DNA of 64,000 nucleotides, taken from contig NC_087064.1 in the NCBI RefSeq assembly GCF_963678635.1, positions 14,935,802 through 14,999,801 of the forward strand. Direction: 5' to 3'. This document shows, piece by piece, positions 33,163 through 43,193 of the stretch. Each line of letters opens with the position of its first letter. The stretch's first letter is position 1. The notes under the pieces are model-generated. The model saw only the letters and a list, made by a program, of their open reading frames with translations, ran no database searches and had not been told where the DNA came from. Source of the stretch: Symsagittifera roscoffensis. Its lineage: Eukaryota; Xenacoelomorpha; Acoela; Convolutidae. A program made the position numbers and the translations under genes.

Positions 33163-33850
33163 GCGACTACTTTGAGTGTTCCGACTGCCCTCTATATCTA
33201 TAGAGTAGTAATGACTTTAAAAAGTGAAAACTTTAAGCATTTAAAAATTATTTAAAAAATGTTTGAAAAAATAAAACAACTAGCATGCCTGAATCGCGCG
33301 TTAAAGCAACGAAGTATAATTGCGTTGGTTAGTTATCCCAAATTTCCCAAAATAATTTTGCAAAACAAAACCACTGTTGAAATCAGGGGCGGATCTAAGA
33401 TTTTCTCGAGGGGGGGGGGGCGGATTTTCAAAAAGAAATCAAAAATTTTGACGACCTTTTTTTTTAGGTCGACCAAATTGATTTTTTGAGCTCTTCCAAA
33501 GCACTGTTTTGCCCCTATTTTGGCAAAGTTTTCTGCGCCGCAGGCAAAAAAAAACAGTCAAAAAAGGCGTTTTTAGACACTTTTTGGAAAATTTTGACCA
33601 AAAAATTGTGTTTTTTCGGCGCGCGCTCCCCCCTCAAAATTAGTAAATATTGGCGCCAAAGGCGCCTTTAGAAAATTTTTAGGGTCGTTCGGCCAAAAGT
33701 GGAATTCTTAAAAAGTACCAAAGGGGGGACCCTTTGGGTCGGCAGGGTGTCGAATCCCTGAGAGAAAAGCGTCACCCCCCCCCCCCCCTAAATCCACGCC
33801 TGGTTGAAATATATATTTTTAATTCTTTAAGATGCAAAAATTGCGACAGA
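33163..33850 (-). mobile_element. Family 1 remnant split by a hAT insertion
   Basis: Left piece about 33163-33383: GAGTGTTCCGACTGCC, TCGCGCGTTAAAG, TTATCCCAAATTTCCC and then the expected TGAAAT. The match resumes after the hAT element at 33803 with ATTTTTAATTC, fitting the family order (ACAGGTGAAATATCTTTTC). The old copy was therefore interrupted by the younger MITE at 33384-33802, whose 8-bp duplication GTTGAAAT derives from this element. Confidence 0.6.
33384..33802 (-). mobile_element. hAT-type MITE, 419 bp, perfect 8-bp TSD
   Basis: Starts CAGGGGCGGATCTAAGA and ends CTAAATCCACGCCTG. It is flanked by GTTGAAAT on both sides (33376-33383, 33803-33810). G/C homopolymers sit just inside each end. 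The core contains GGCGCCAAAGGCGCC and GGGACCCTTTGGGTCGGC, both able to fold back. Non-coding. Opposite in orientation to the copy at 34314. Confidence 0.92.
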
Positions 33851-34313
33851 CAAGCGCACGACACTGATGTTAGGCCCTTTTGATATTCAGTAAACGACGC
33901 AGTTTTTGGAAATTGACAAAATATATTAAATCAGAATGCACCCGTTTTGAGCAGCAGCATCCTATAACACAGAAGATCCCTTCGGTATCAACAGAACTTT
34001 TTTGAAAAATAGCAAATGTCACAGCTGTTTTTGATAGGAAAACAAACCAAAAGAGTTTTGGGATTCCTTCTGTTTTACGGAAAAAATTGATCAAATCTCT
34101 CCAGCCAGAAAGACCGAGTGAACGAACGTCAGTTTTGCGAGTCAAAATTTAGCCTCGGAAAAATTGGAGGATGTATCCAATTAGAAAGTTAATGATCAAA
34201 GGAGACTATTTGCGCATTCGGTCCTTTTGTTTTGAGACAAGCCTACGAACACAATTAATAATTTTTTTCAATATCACATTGTCACGGAAGTCACATCATG
34301 TCACGGTTGTTAG
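33851..34313. other. Spacer between two hAT copies
   Basis: A 91-codon minus frame (33870-34145) has no recognisable domain. No repeats apart from the flanking element ends. Confidence 0.4.
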
Positions 34314-34733
34314 CAGGGGCGGATTTAGGGGGGGCGGGGGGCGGCTCAGGGATTCGACCCCCTGCCGACCCAAAGGGTCCCCCCTTTGATACTTTTTCAG
34401 AAATCCATTTTTGGCGGACCGACCCTAGAATTTTTCTAAAGGCGCCTTTGGCGCCAGTATATACTAACTTTGAGGGGGAGCGCGCGCCAAAAAAAAACGC
34501 AATTTTTTTGTCAACATTTTTCAAAAAGTGCCCAAAAACGGCTTTTTTGACTGTTTTTTCAAAAATTTGCAAGCGGCGCAGAAAATTTTACCAAAATATG
34601 GGCAAAACAGTGCTTAGGGAGAGCTCAAAAAATCAATTTGATCGACCTAAAAAAAAAAAAGGTCGTCAAAATTTTGGAAAATTTTTCGAAAATCCGCCCC
34701 CCCCCCCTCGAGAAAATCCTAGATCCGCCCCTG
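34314..34733 (+). mobile_element. hAT-type MITE, 420 bp, 8-bp TSD with one mismatch
   Basis: Starts CAGGGGCGGATTTAGGG and ends CTAGATCCGCCCCTG. Flanks are GTTGTTAG (34306-34313) and ATTGTTAG (34734-34741). Same internal blocks as the 4330 copy. Frames of 93-147 codons across it on both strands are by-products of the element and its G/C tracts. Forms an inverted pair with 33384-33802, 511 bp away. Confidence 0.92.
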
Positions 34734-34980
34734 ATTGTTAGGCTTTGATTTTAACTGTAATTTAAGTTTCAAAAAATCAAAACATCAAAAATCAAAATGG
34801 ACCGCATAGCAGAAAATACCCAATTTTGGAAAAACTTTTGGGGCAGTACAACAACGCCACCAAATGAAAGCGCCGAAAAAACTTTTCAACAGTGCAGTGC
34901 CGAAACTGAAAATTTTGTTCAACAGGGCAAAATATGAATTTTATTTCAGCTCTGTCGAAAAAAAAACATTTTCAAAATTG

Positions 34981-35142
34981 AATTATTACTCGGAACAGGT
35001 CAAACACAAAGATTTTAGTTTTTTGTCTGATTGTTTTTGTTTTCTTTCAGTGGCGTGCACAAAATTTTTCAAAATGGGGTAGGAGGGCTTGAAAACGTTT
35101 TGAAAGTTTCGACGACCTCTAATTTTTTTAATGTAGACCTAC
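34981..35142 (+). repeat. Duplicated segment, copy 1 (with 39933-40100)
   Basis: AACAGGTCAAACACAAAGAT, TTTTTTGTCTGATTGTTTTT, GTGCACAA, GGGGTAGGAGGG, TTTCGACGACCT and TTTTTTAATGTAGAC occur in the same order here and at 39933-40100. The segment contains CAGTGGCGTGCAC, similar to the left end of the 41142 hAT MITE, so one end of such an element may lie inside it. Frames at 34864-35216 are not supported as genes. Confidence 0.6.
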
Positions 35143-35281
35143 GTGCTTTTCTGAAACTCTTAAAAAACTATAATATGAATCTTAATAGAGTTTATGTCAG
35201 GAAAAACCAAAAATGACTCTGTAGGGCATTCATAACTGAGGCTAAAGTGGTCCTCCTCGCCTCGCCAAAAGATGTAATCAG

Positions 35282-35356
35282 CAGGGGTGGATTTAGGGGG
35301 AGGCATGGGGTGCGGAAGCTACCTTCCCTTCAGGGATTCGACCCCCTGTCACCGAA
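35282..35356 (+). mobile_element. hAT-type MITE, end fragments only
   Basis: CAGGGGTGGATTTAGGGGG is followed about 45 bp later by TTCAGGGATTCGACCCCCTG. These are the first and next blocks of the hAT MITE. The rest, including the opposite end, is missing. Confidence 0.55.
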
Positions 35357-36829
35357 AATATCACAAAAATAAGAAAAAAGCAAAGAAAAGAGAGACTAAA
35401 AATTGTTATTGAACGATCGTTGCACAAGATGTCGAAGTGTTAAAAATCAATGGAAATATTTGTGTATTGTCTGTTTCAAACAATAATTGCAGCTTTTAAA
35501 AGATTTTTAAAGTTTTTTGACAAAGTTTTTTGATATAAACGAAAAACCTGTAGTTGATAGGTTTTATTAATTCTTTCGGGAGTGTTCTCAACATTTCTTG
35601 GCGTGGGCTCAACATGTGTCTAAGCATTGGCTTGAGTAAAGACGTCATAGGAATGTAAGCGATGGATATAACAAAGATTCAGGCAGACCCACTGAGTAAA
35701 AAATTAATTTCGATTTGACAAAAACGGTTGATTAAAAACTAATAAGGAAAATCTGTCTCAGTTTTTAAGTTAACGAGCTTAATTTGACCACTTTTTTGGC
35801 AATTTCTTAAACTGAAGCATATGCTTGAAACATTAACCACCATTCTTGTTCTTATACAGACGCCACAAAAGCTAGACATTTAACCGGGCTTGTACTAACT
35901 TGCCTAATTTATACAATGATTGAGCTCTTTTTGAAAGTCAAAATGGGCACTTAAATTGAATGAGCTAAAAATAAAAACAAAGGAAAAGTAAAAGAAAAAG
36001 ATCATATTTTCAATGATTATGGGAGAACATTTTCGTCAGTTTTATTTTGTTAAAAGTATTGTTCAATTTTTAAGTAACTCAAAAAGCTGCAAAATCCGGC
36101 GTCTTTGCTAAGAAAATTTAAACGAAAAGCCATCAAGTCTTTGGGTTTCGGGTTTCGGCAATTTTTAGGCTGAAAGAGTTTTGGTATCAGAGCTTTCAAG
36201 AACTAGCAAATTGTCAGCTATCTTAATTATCAAAGTTTAAACCAAAGTTTAGTCCTTGCAAAAATAACAAATATAGTTTTTAAGAAAAAAATAAAACCAA
36301 TGTCTATATGACAAGTTATTTTCCGTTTCGTTCAATAAGCCCGAATCTCCAGCCAGTTTTGTCGACATCGAAATTTTTTTTGAATTTTCTTGAACCTCAA
36401 TCAAATCAAACCTGTAAGGGACTGTATATTACTCTACTTTGAAAAACTCTATTTGCAGCGCTTCGCTTGATTTAGTCAACACACGATAAAAACAGAAAAA
36501 TCATTCAAAAAACAAAATTTCTCCCCAGTTTTAAGGCCCGATGAATGAACAAACAAGATCAATCTATTGCTGTAAAAACAATCCAGAGTTTATTGTATTT
36601 GTGCTGGTGGGAAAGTTGTTAAAATATAATCATCAGCTAAAAAGTCAAACGCAAGTAGTGCATTACATTTCCCATTGATTTGTTTTTCCATAAGTCTAAC
36701 AAGCATCCAAATAAAAATCTTGGAATGAAAATTTCATCAAAATTTATTTCTAGCAAGTTAAATTGCGACTGAACACTTTTATATATGGTACAGCTCTGTT
36801 TTCCAGCTGATAATTTTTATAGTACCTGA
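35357..36829. other. Featureless AT-rich DNA
   Basis: No frame, RNA gene or repeat I can support. Confidence 0.4.
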
Positions 36830-37520
36830 TTTAAAAAATAAAAAAATAACAAAGAAAAGTGTGAAAAAAAACTATGACGAAGTTTCGAACTAAAAATAAT
36901 CAGCACACGCCAGCTTAAGATATGCACACACCTCAAATTTAACAGGAATAAAATGATGGAATATAATACGAAATATGTATAAACGAAAAGAATAAACAAA
37001 AAAAATAAAAAAAATAAAAAATAAGTAATTAAAAGTACAATAAATGAATAGAAAAAATGAAAAAATAGCAAAAAATACTATTTATAAATTTGAAATAATT
37101 TTATTACCAAAATGACGTAGTTTTAATAAATATATTTGTTATTTCGAAATTCAATAAAAAAATTCAGCAATTGAATAGAAAGAAATATGCAAAAAATTAT
37201 TGAAAACAGATAGCCACGAAATAAAAAATTAATTATTTGAAGCAAAAAAAAATTAATTATTTGAAGCAAAAAAGATAAAAATTAAAAAAAAAACTGATGA
37301 GCAATTTCTTGTTAACCTGTGTCAGAAGTTTAAAAATATATCAGCAAACGACCAGAGAAACTACATAAACATAAATTTACGTCAGTAAAAAAATTCAATT
37401 ATTGGACTAGTTTTTAAATAAAAATATTAATCAAGAATAAAAAAAAAATAAAAAAACAAATGTGAAAATATGAGGTACATAAACTTTTATAAAAACGAAG
37501 GATAAAACTTAAAAAATTTG
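36830..37520. repeat. A-rich low-complexity tract
   Basis: The plus strand is extremely A-rich with AAAAATAAA-type runs, giving spurious Phe/Leu/Ile-rich minus frames (36817-37071, 37414-37629). A direct repeat of AAATTAATTATTTGAAGCAA occurs twice in tandem near 37228-37270. Confidence 0.6.
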
Positions 37521-39348
37521 AAAGAAAAATAAATTTAAACCTAAGTGGTTTTATGAATTTTCTAATGAAAATAAAATCAATTTGTTTTAGGCAACGTTTC
37601 TGGCGAAGTATTTCGAGCAAGAAAATCAAACTCCCTGTTTAGCGTTCAAGAAAACTCCGTCAATCAGTTTATTCTATTAGGTTTCAATTTGCCTGTTGTT
37701 ATACCATTGCGTAATTTCACTTATATTTTTTTTCCACATGGACTTTTTGCGCATTTATTTTTTGAGTGTTATGTATTTAGGTAAAAATTTATTCACTGCA
37801 AATTTATCTTAACAAGAAATTAATTGATGCGTTAAGTTGCTCAATCAAAAATAATTGTACGGTTGCCGTGTCCATCTGATATTTTATAATTTACTTTTTG
37901 ACAAAAAAATTGCCACTGTTTTTTATTTCTGGCAGGAATGTTTGCTCCGAGCTAAAATTGTCGTTTGAATTTTTCTCAAAAGTTATAATTGCTTTTGCAT
38001 ATTTTGAACGCAGATTGGTGTTTTCTTCATTTAACATTTCTCATACTTTAGAGTTTCTGATGAGGAGATTCTCAGATTCAAAAAGATTCAATTTAATTGC
38101 ATTAGGTCAAAAATGAAAATGTATTCAGCATCTTTAGCCTTAACTTCATCGATAGAATTGATTGTTACCATAAAGTTAACTCATGGTTGCTGCAAACTGA
38201 CGCTACCATTTGGATAAACTTGAACTGACAATAAGTATAACAATAAAAAAGTAAAATCAGCTCAATGTAGTTTAACTACATTAGATCAAGAACCCGGGTT
38301 GTCCACTATAAAAGATCATGCGCAACCATACATATTTATGCATGATTTGTATGCAAAATGACTTACATTTGATTCGAAAACTTTTAAAAGATATTTTTGA
38401 CGGATTAAGTTAGTATCAAAACAATTTATTATCATCATGCAAGCTGTTGGTAAAACATGGAAGATTTCCATTAAAAAATCTACGTCGAAACATATATGGT
38501 GCTATGTGTTAAAACTAGTTTTCTATGAAAAACGCACAAGCTAAGTTTGAAACAAAACACACAAGCAAAAGCATGAGCAAAATCAAAATTTTTTCACTAG
38601 TGCAAGAATGATGAGATAATCTGACGATGGTGATACTGACAATGAGTCTAACCATAAACTCTGCGATCAATAATTAATTCTTCTCAACATGCTATATGTC
38701 ATTAATATACAGAAAATATTGTTGTGGTTTGGTTTACTTATGCTTAGGCATTTATAAATATTCCCAAAAAAGTTCTTAACTTATTCAGAATAGATTCATA
38801 ATTTCTGTAAACTTTTTAGGGTAGAGCCGAATTTTTTGAGCCGGGTAGAGACGTTTTGTTGAAATTTTTTTTGAAAATAGATGTTTCTGAATACCTGCAA
38901 AGACAATCAAGTTAGTGGATTTGGTCCACACAGAAAATGTTGAGTATGAAAGTAATCAAAATTGCCTGTGAGAATTCTTTTTTTTTCAAAATTTTGATTT
39001 GAAAAAAATTTTACCCGTCAAAAAAGAGTTCTTATAAACAATTTTCTAATCTAAAACCATCAAATTTGCCAAATTAAAATGAAAAGAATTAAATCTGAAT
39101 CATAATCATAATTGATATTCTAACAAAATGCTTTTGCTATGTCTGAACAATGATAAATTTGCGACAATTGTGTTGAACCAACGAGATATATTGTATATAA
39201 TCTAGTTAACGGATAGAAAGAAAATAAGCTAAATTCAAATTGTGTCAGCGTCGAAAAAACACAAATTTTAGAAGACACAAGGCTTTTTTTACAACGCCTC
39301 CCCCATTAGATAATCTTGAAATCATTTTAATTTTTGTTTCCTTGATTT
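37521..39348. other. AT-rich DNA, one 19-nt palindrome
   Basis: No gene supported. AATGTAGTTTAACTACATT at 38264-38282 is a perfect odd palindrome. Nothing else stands out. Confidence 0.4.
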
Positions 39349-39392
39349 CTATGGTCGGAACTGTCTGTGCTACATGCAATTTTTGCTTGTTT
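39349..39392 (+). mobile_element. Family 2 element, 3' end remnant
   Basis: CTATGGTCGGAACTGTCTG, GTGCTACATGCA and TTTTTGCTTGTT match the family 2 terminus including the subterminal ATGGTCGGAAC. It lies immediately before a family 1 copy. The 5' part is not recognised. Confidence 0.5.
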
Positions 39393-39401
39393 TGAAATAA
39401 A

Positions 39402-39937
39402 AACAAGACTGCTCGTATCAGGGCGAAGCCCTGAATGTTCCGACTGCCCATTAAGGTTTATGGAGCAGTAATATCATAAAAAATATAAAACGTAATTAAA
39501 CAAAATGAAATTTTTTTTTTCAAAAATTTGAAATTATTTTATAAAAATCTTCCCCCCACACGCCATAAAAAGTACAAAAGGATAGATTTCGCTACTTGTA
39601 ACAAATCAATTATGGCAAATAAGCTTCGTTAAATCAATTTGGAACGATTTCTAAGACGGATTAACTCTCCGCTTACGCGTTAATAGCGCGAAATATATCG
39701 CGCGTTAATTGTCCCAAATTGGCCAAAATGGCAATCTTTAAACCCCCATAATTTTACGAAAAATGATCACAGGTGATATATCTTTTCAAATTTGAGCTCA
39801 GGACAACAATACCTTTCCAATGATATAAAAAAATTCCGTCAAAAATGGCTAGTTAAAAAGTCGAAATTTGTCTGAAGAAAAAAAAACCCACCCCGAGCAC
39901 AAATATTCCGTTACTTTCGTATCGAAAGTCGGAACAA
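39402..39937 (-). mobile_element. Family 1 hairpin-ended element, full length
   Basis: Left edge AACAAGACTGCTCGTATC, perfect hairpin CAGGGCGAAGCCCTG, AATGTTCCGACTGCC. Right edge GTTACTTTCGTATCGAAAGT and CGGAACAA. The central inverted motif is near 39677-39705 (TTAATAGCGCG ... CGCGCGTTAA). One of the least diverged copies. Confidence 0.92.
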
Positions 39938-40100
39938 TTATTCCTCCCAACAGGTCAAACACAAAGATTTTAATTTTTTGTCTGATTGTTTTTATTTTCT
40001 TTCATTGGCCGTGCACAATTTTTTTTGAATGGGGTAGGAGGGTTTGAAAACGTTTTGAAAGTTTCGACGACCTGTAATTTTTTTAATGTAGACATACGTT
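39933..40100 (+). repeat. Duplicated segment, copy 2 (with 34981-35142)
   Basis: Same ordered blocks as copy 1, here beginning at the edge of the family 1 element. The CAGTGGCG string is changed to CATTGGCCGTGCAC. Confidence 0.6.
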
Positions 40101-41141
40101 GATTTTCGTCATAAAAAGCATCTCAAGAAAAAACTTTAAAACTTTTTTGTGTATGGCACAAAAGTAGTCAAAGTTTCCTATTGCTACATGAGTGGGTGGA
40201 GTTTCAAAGATAAGATAGAGTGGAGAGCTTTCAAATTTAAGTGTATGCTTGTCGGACGGAGTTTCGATTCTAGAGGAAGTCTCTAAAACAGAGGATGTCT
40301 CAGATATTTCCAATTTCCCGCCCATTAGAGCTTGTCGCACAAAAGCGGATCCAAGACAGGGAAAGATTAAATTTTTAAAGGCGTCTTCGGGAAACTAAAA
40401 ACTGCCTCTTCCTTTTCTTTTCCTTTTCCCGTCCAAGTGTCCTTTAATTGGCAGATTGTTCAAACCATCTGATCTTTCATGAAAGAATTTATCAATCATG
40501 AAAGATCAAGGTGGCCATTAATGGCAACTTAAAACTTTTTTTGATACTTTGTAGAATCCATGGTCATAATGACTCATGTTTTGATTAAATTTAGTTTACT
40601 TCTTAATTCTAAATAAATTTTGTGATAGCGATTGTTGGAGAAATAATGTTTTTTCATTTTTTTAAATTCATTTTTTCTTTATTTAAAATTTTTGATTACA
40701 TTTTTTTATTAAATAAGTTTTTGGGATTGCTGTCAATGTTAAAAAATAGTTTGAATCAAATATTTGGAGGTAAAATTTACACCGTTTGTGGAACACTTGG
40801 GCTATTTTAACCGCCGGAATTAATTGAGCTTTCATTGAGAATTTGAATTAGATTAGCAATATACCTTTCATCGGGGATTATCAACACAAGTTGCAGGCTT
40901 AAAGATGGGTCCAAAATCAGGGAGGGAGAAATCCCTAGGGCGAAAGGATGCCCGCAAATTTATTACTTCGCTTGGACAATTTTCGTCTATCTTTCTCACC
41001 AGAAACAGGATCGGTAAATCTAATGTTATTCAAGTTGTCTATTTGAATTGTTTTTTTATTGGAAAATCATGTGCGTTATTTTTTTCGATTTGATTGAAAT
41101 TACTTTGGATTCAGGGAGGGCTTACTAAGGAGGGTTGGATG
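40101..41141. other. AT-rich DNA with a perfect inverted repeat
   Basis: No gene supported; frames at 40083-40340, 40622-40810 and 40905-41093 lack recognisable content. GATCTTTCATG (40471-40481) pairs with CATGAAAGATC (40497-40507). Confidence 0.4.
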
Positions 41142-41374
41142 CAGTAGCGTGCCGAGGGGAAGGGGGTGAGGGGGCGAGGGGGGCGACCACTCCTTCCCCC
41201 ATCCCCCTTACCTCAATTCTGATTGCCAAAATTTTTTCTAAGGGTCCTTAGAGTATTTTGGACAGCTTGGAACATCATATTGGTCGACCTAAAAAAAAGG
41301 TCGACAAAGTTTTCCGTTTTTTTTCGAAGCACACCCCCCCCCCCCCCCTAGAAAAATTTCTGCGCACGCCACTG
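41142..41374. mobile_element. 233-bp hAT-type MITE, perfect 8-bp TSD
   Basis: Starts CAGTAGCGTGCCGAGG and ends TTTCTGCGCACGCCACTG, imperfect inverted termini of the CAGTGGCGTGC type. Flanked by GTTGGATG on both sides (41134-41141, 41375-41382). It contains a G-rich left arm, C-tract, and TTGGTCGACCTAAAAAAAAG shared with the larger hAT family. The 117-codon frame across it (41258-41611) is a by-product. Confidence 0.88.
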
Positions 41375-41771
41375 GTTGGATGTGTTGTGTATGTGTTAGT
41401 ATGTGTCTGTGTGTTTGTGAGGGGTGGGAATCGGGCGGGGACGTTTCTTGATGAATTTTGGCTAGACCTGTCAGGAACACGGCCTCCTCGCTGTCCAATA
41501 AATCAACTATTTGCCTCTAAAGTAGTGATATTTCTGGACATTCAATTCGATAATCATGCATCAAAATTTTCCCAAAAAAGCGTCCTATGCGCCGATATTT
41601 ACTCACGATGAAAAGACAAAAAAAATGTTTTAATCAAATTTCAAAATTTACTTCATAATGAACTCTCGTGCTAGTGTCTAAAATACTGTTTTGCATGAAA
41701 AATAATCAGGATCTCAAAAAACCTAGATCCGCGAAAGCCTCGGTCCGTTCTTGCTACAAAAAACTACCACG

Positions 41772-42326
41772 TTTTCAGTCTGACAATTTCAGAAAGGTGG
41801 AGGAATTTTGTTTTAAGGTCTTTTAGTTTTTTCTTTTTTCCTTGCAAAATAATTACCACAAATAATCATCATCGGATTGGGTCGATTATATTAACAGGTT
41901 TGAATTTTTTGATTTTTTCGTCCAGGAAGTAAAGCGACCGAGTAGCGTTCGTTATATTTAAATATTGGCCATTTAGGCTAAAACAACTTGTTTTTACTAG
42001 AAAGAAAATCAGTTTTGGAAGCTTTATCAAGCGCTTTCTCAGTCATAAATATTTTCATACTAAGTAAATTTTTTTAGTTCAAAAAATTTGGAAATTCTTT
42101 TTTTTTTGAAATTTTTTCTTCACTTTTTTGCTTATTTATTTTTTGAAGACAATTGTAGTTTTTTATGTCTAATCACTAACTGTCTACGCAATTTTATAGT
42201 TCTATAATCACATCACACAGAAGAAAGACGCTAAATTTAGGACTAAAAAAGTATTTTTTTCGTAGTTTTTTACGAATCTGGTTGGAACATTTTGTGCTAC
42301 TTGTACGGCAACCGGCTATCCTTGTT
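41772..42326 (+). mobile_element. Family 2 hairpin-ended element
   Basis: Ends CTGGTTGGAACATTTTG, TGCTACTTGTACGGCAACC and GGCTATCCTTGTT at 42326. Inside are CCACAAATAATCATCATCGG, AAGTAAAGCGACCGAGTAGC and ATCACATCACACAGAAG, in the same order as 17469-18084. The 5' boundary near 41772 is approximate (GTCTGACAATTTCAG). Confidence 0.68.
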
Positions 42327-42373
42327 CCTATTTCATATTGCTGACAAAAATTTATAGATTCCGGATACCGTTT

Positions 42374-42904
42374 TTGTTCCGACTTTCGATACGAAAGTAA
42401 CGGAATATTTGTGCTCGGGGTGGGTTTTTTTTTCTTCAGACAAATTTCGACTTTTTAACTATCCTTTTTAACGGAATTTTTTATATCATTCAAAAAGTAT
42501 TGTTGTCCTGAGCTTAAATTTGAAAAGATATTTCACCTGGGATCAGTTTTTGTAAAGTTATGAGGGTTTAAAGATTGCCATTTTGACCAATTTGGGACAA
42601 TTAACGCGCGATATAATTCGCGCTAATAACCCGTAAGCGGAAATTTAATTCGTCTTATAAATCGTTCCAAATTGGTTGAACGAAGCTTATTTGCCATAAT
42701 TGATTTGTAACAAGGAACGAAATCTATCTTCTTATACTTTATATGGCGTGGGGGTGATGATTTTCATAAAAAATTCCAAATTTTAGAAAAAAAAATTCAT
42801 TTTATTTTATTTCATTTAATTTTTTTTGTTATTACTGCTGCTCCATAAACCTTAATAGGCAGTCGAAACATTCAGGGCTTCGCCCTGATACGAGCAGTCT
42901 TGTT
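42374..42904 (+). mobile_element. Family 1 hairpin-ended element, full length (reference copy)
   Basis: 5' TTGTTCCGACTTTCGATACG with perfect hairpin ACTTTCG-ATA-CGAAAGT; ATATTTGTGCTCGGGGTGGG; central GCGCGATATAATTCGCGC (about 42607-42624); GGCGTGGGGGTGATGATTTT; subterminal GGCAGTCGAAACATTC; perfect 3' hairpin CAGGGCTTCGCCCTG (42873-42887); ATACGAGCAGTCTTGTT. The 5' GTTCCGACT is the inverse of the subterminal AGTCGGAAC seen in sister copies. There is no target duplication that I can define; ends fall in T-runs. No coding capacity. Confidence 0.92.
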
Positions 42905-43082
42905 TACTTTTGTATATTGCACTTCTAAAACTTCTCGAAAAGACAGATTCAATCTGGTTTGGCCAAAACGAAAAGCATACTTAAAGCGATTAAAATTTTC
43001 GATTTTGAGAATAAATCGATTTTGAACATTTTACTATAAAGAAGCAAGTAAGCCAGCAACACTTTCAAATACTCACCAACCA
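42905..43082. other. Short AT-rich spacer
   Basis: Nothing recognisable. Confidence 0.4.
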
Positions 43083-43193
43083 CCCCCCCCCCCCCCCCCC
43101 CCTCCCCCAAAAAAAAACTTACTTAGTTGGATTTCAATGCTTAGTTGCTTAGTTGGATTTCAATGCTTAGTTGCTTAGAGTTGGATTTCAATT
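43083..43193 (+). repeat. Poly-C tract followed by a short tandem repeat
   Basis: About 25 nearly uninterrupted C, then an A-run, then TTAGTTGGATTTCAATGC repeated nearly three times with TTAGTTGC linkers (unit about 26 bp, 43123-43193). The open frame 43145-43396 begins inside it and has no recognisable content. Confidence 0.75.

Noticed and set aside
34291-34741. Frames of 93 and 147 codons with Pro/Gly runs
   Set aside because: They cross a hAT MITE bounded by TIRs and a target duplication; the Pro/Gly runs are its C/G tracts.
36817-37629. Minus-strand Phe/Leu/Ile-rich frames resembling membrane proteins
   Set aside because: Product of an A-rich plus strand; no helix boundaries, starts or homologues recognisable.
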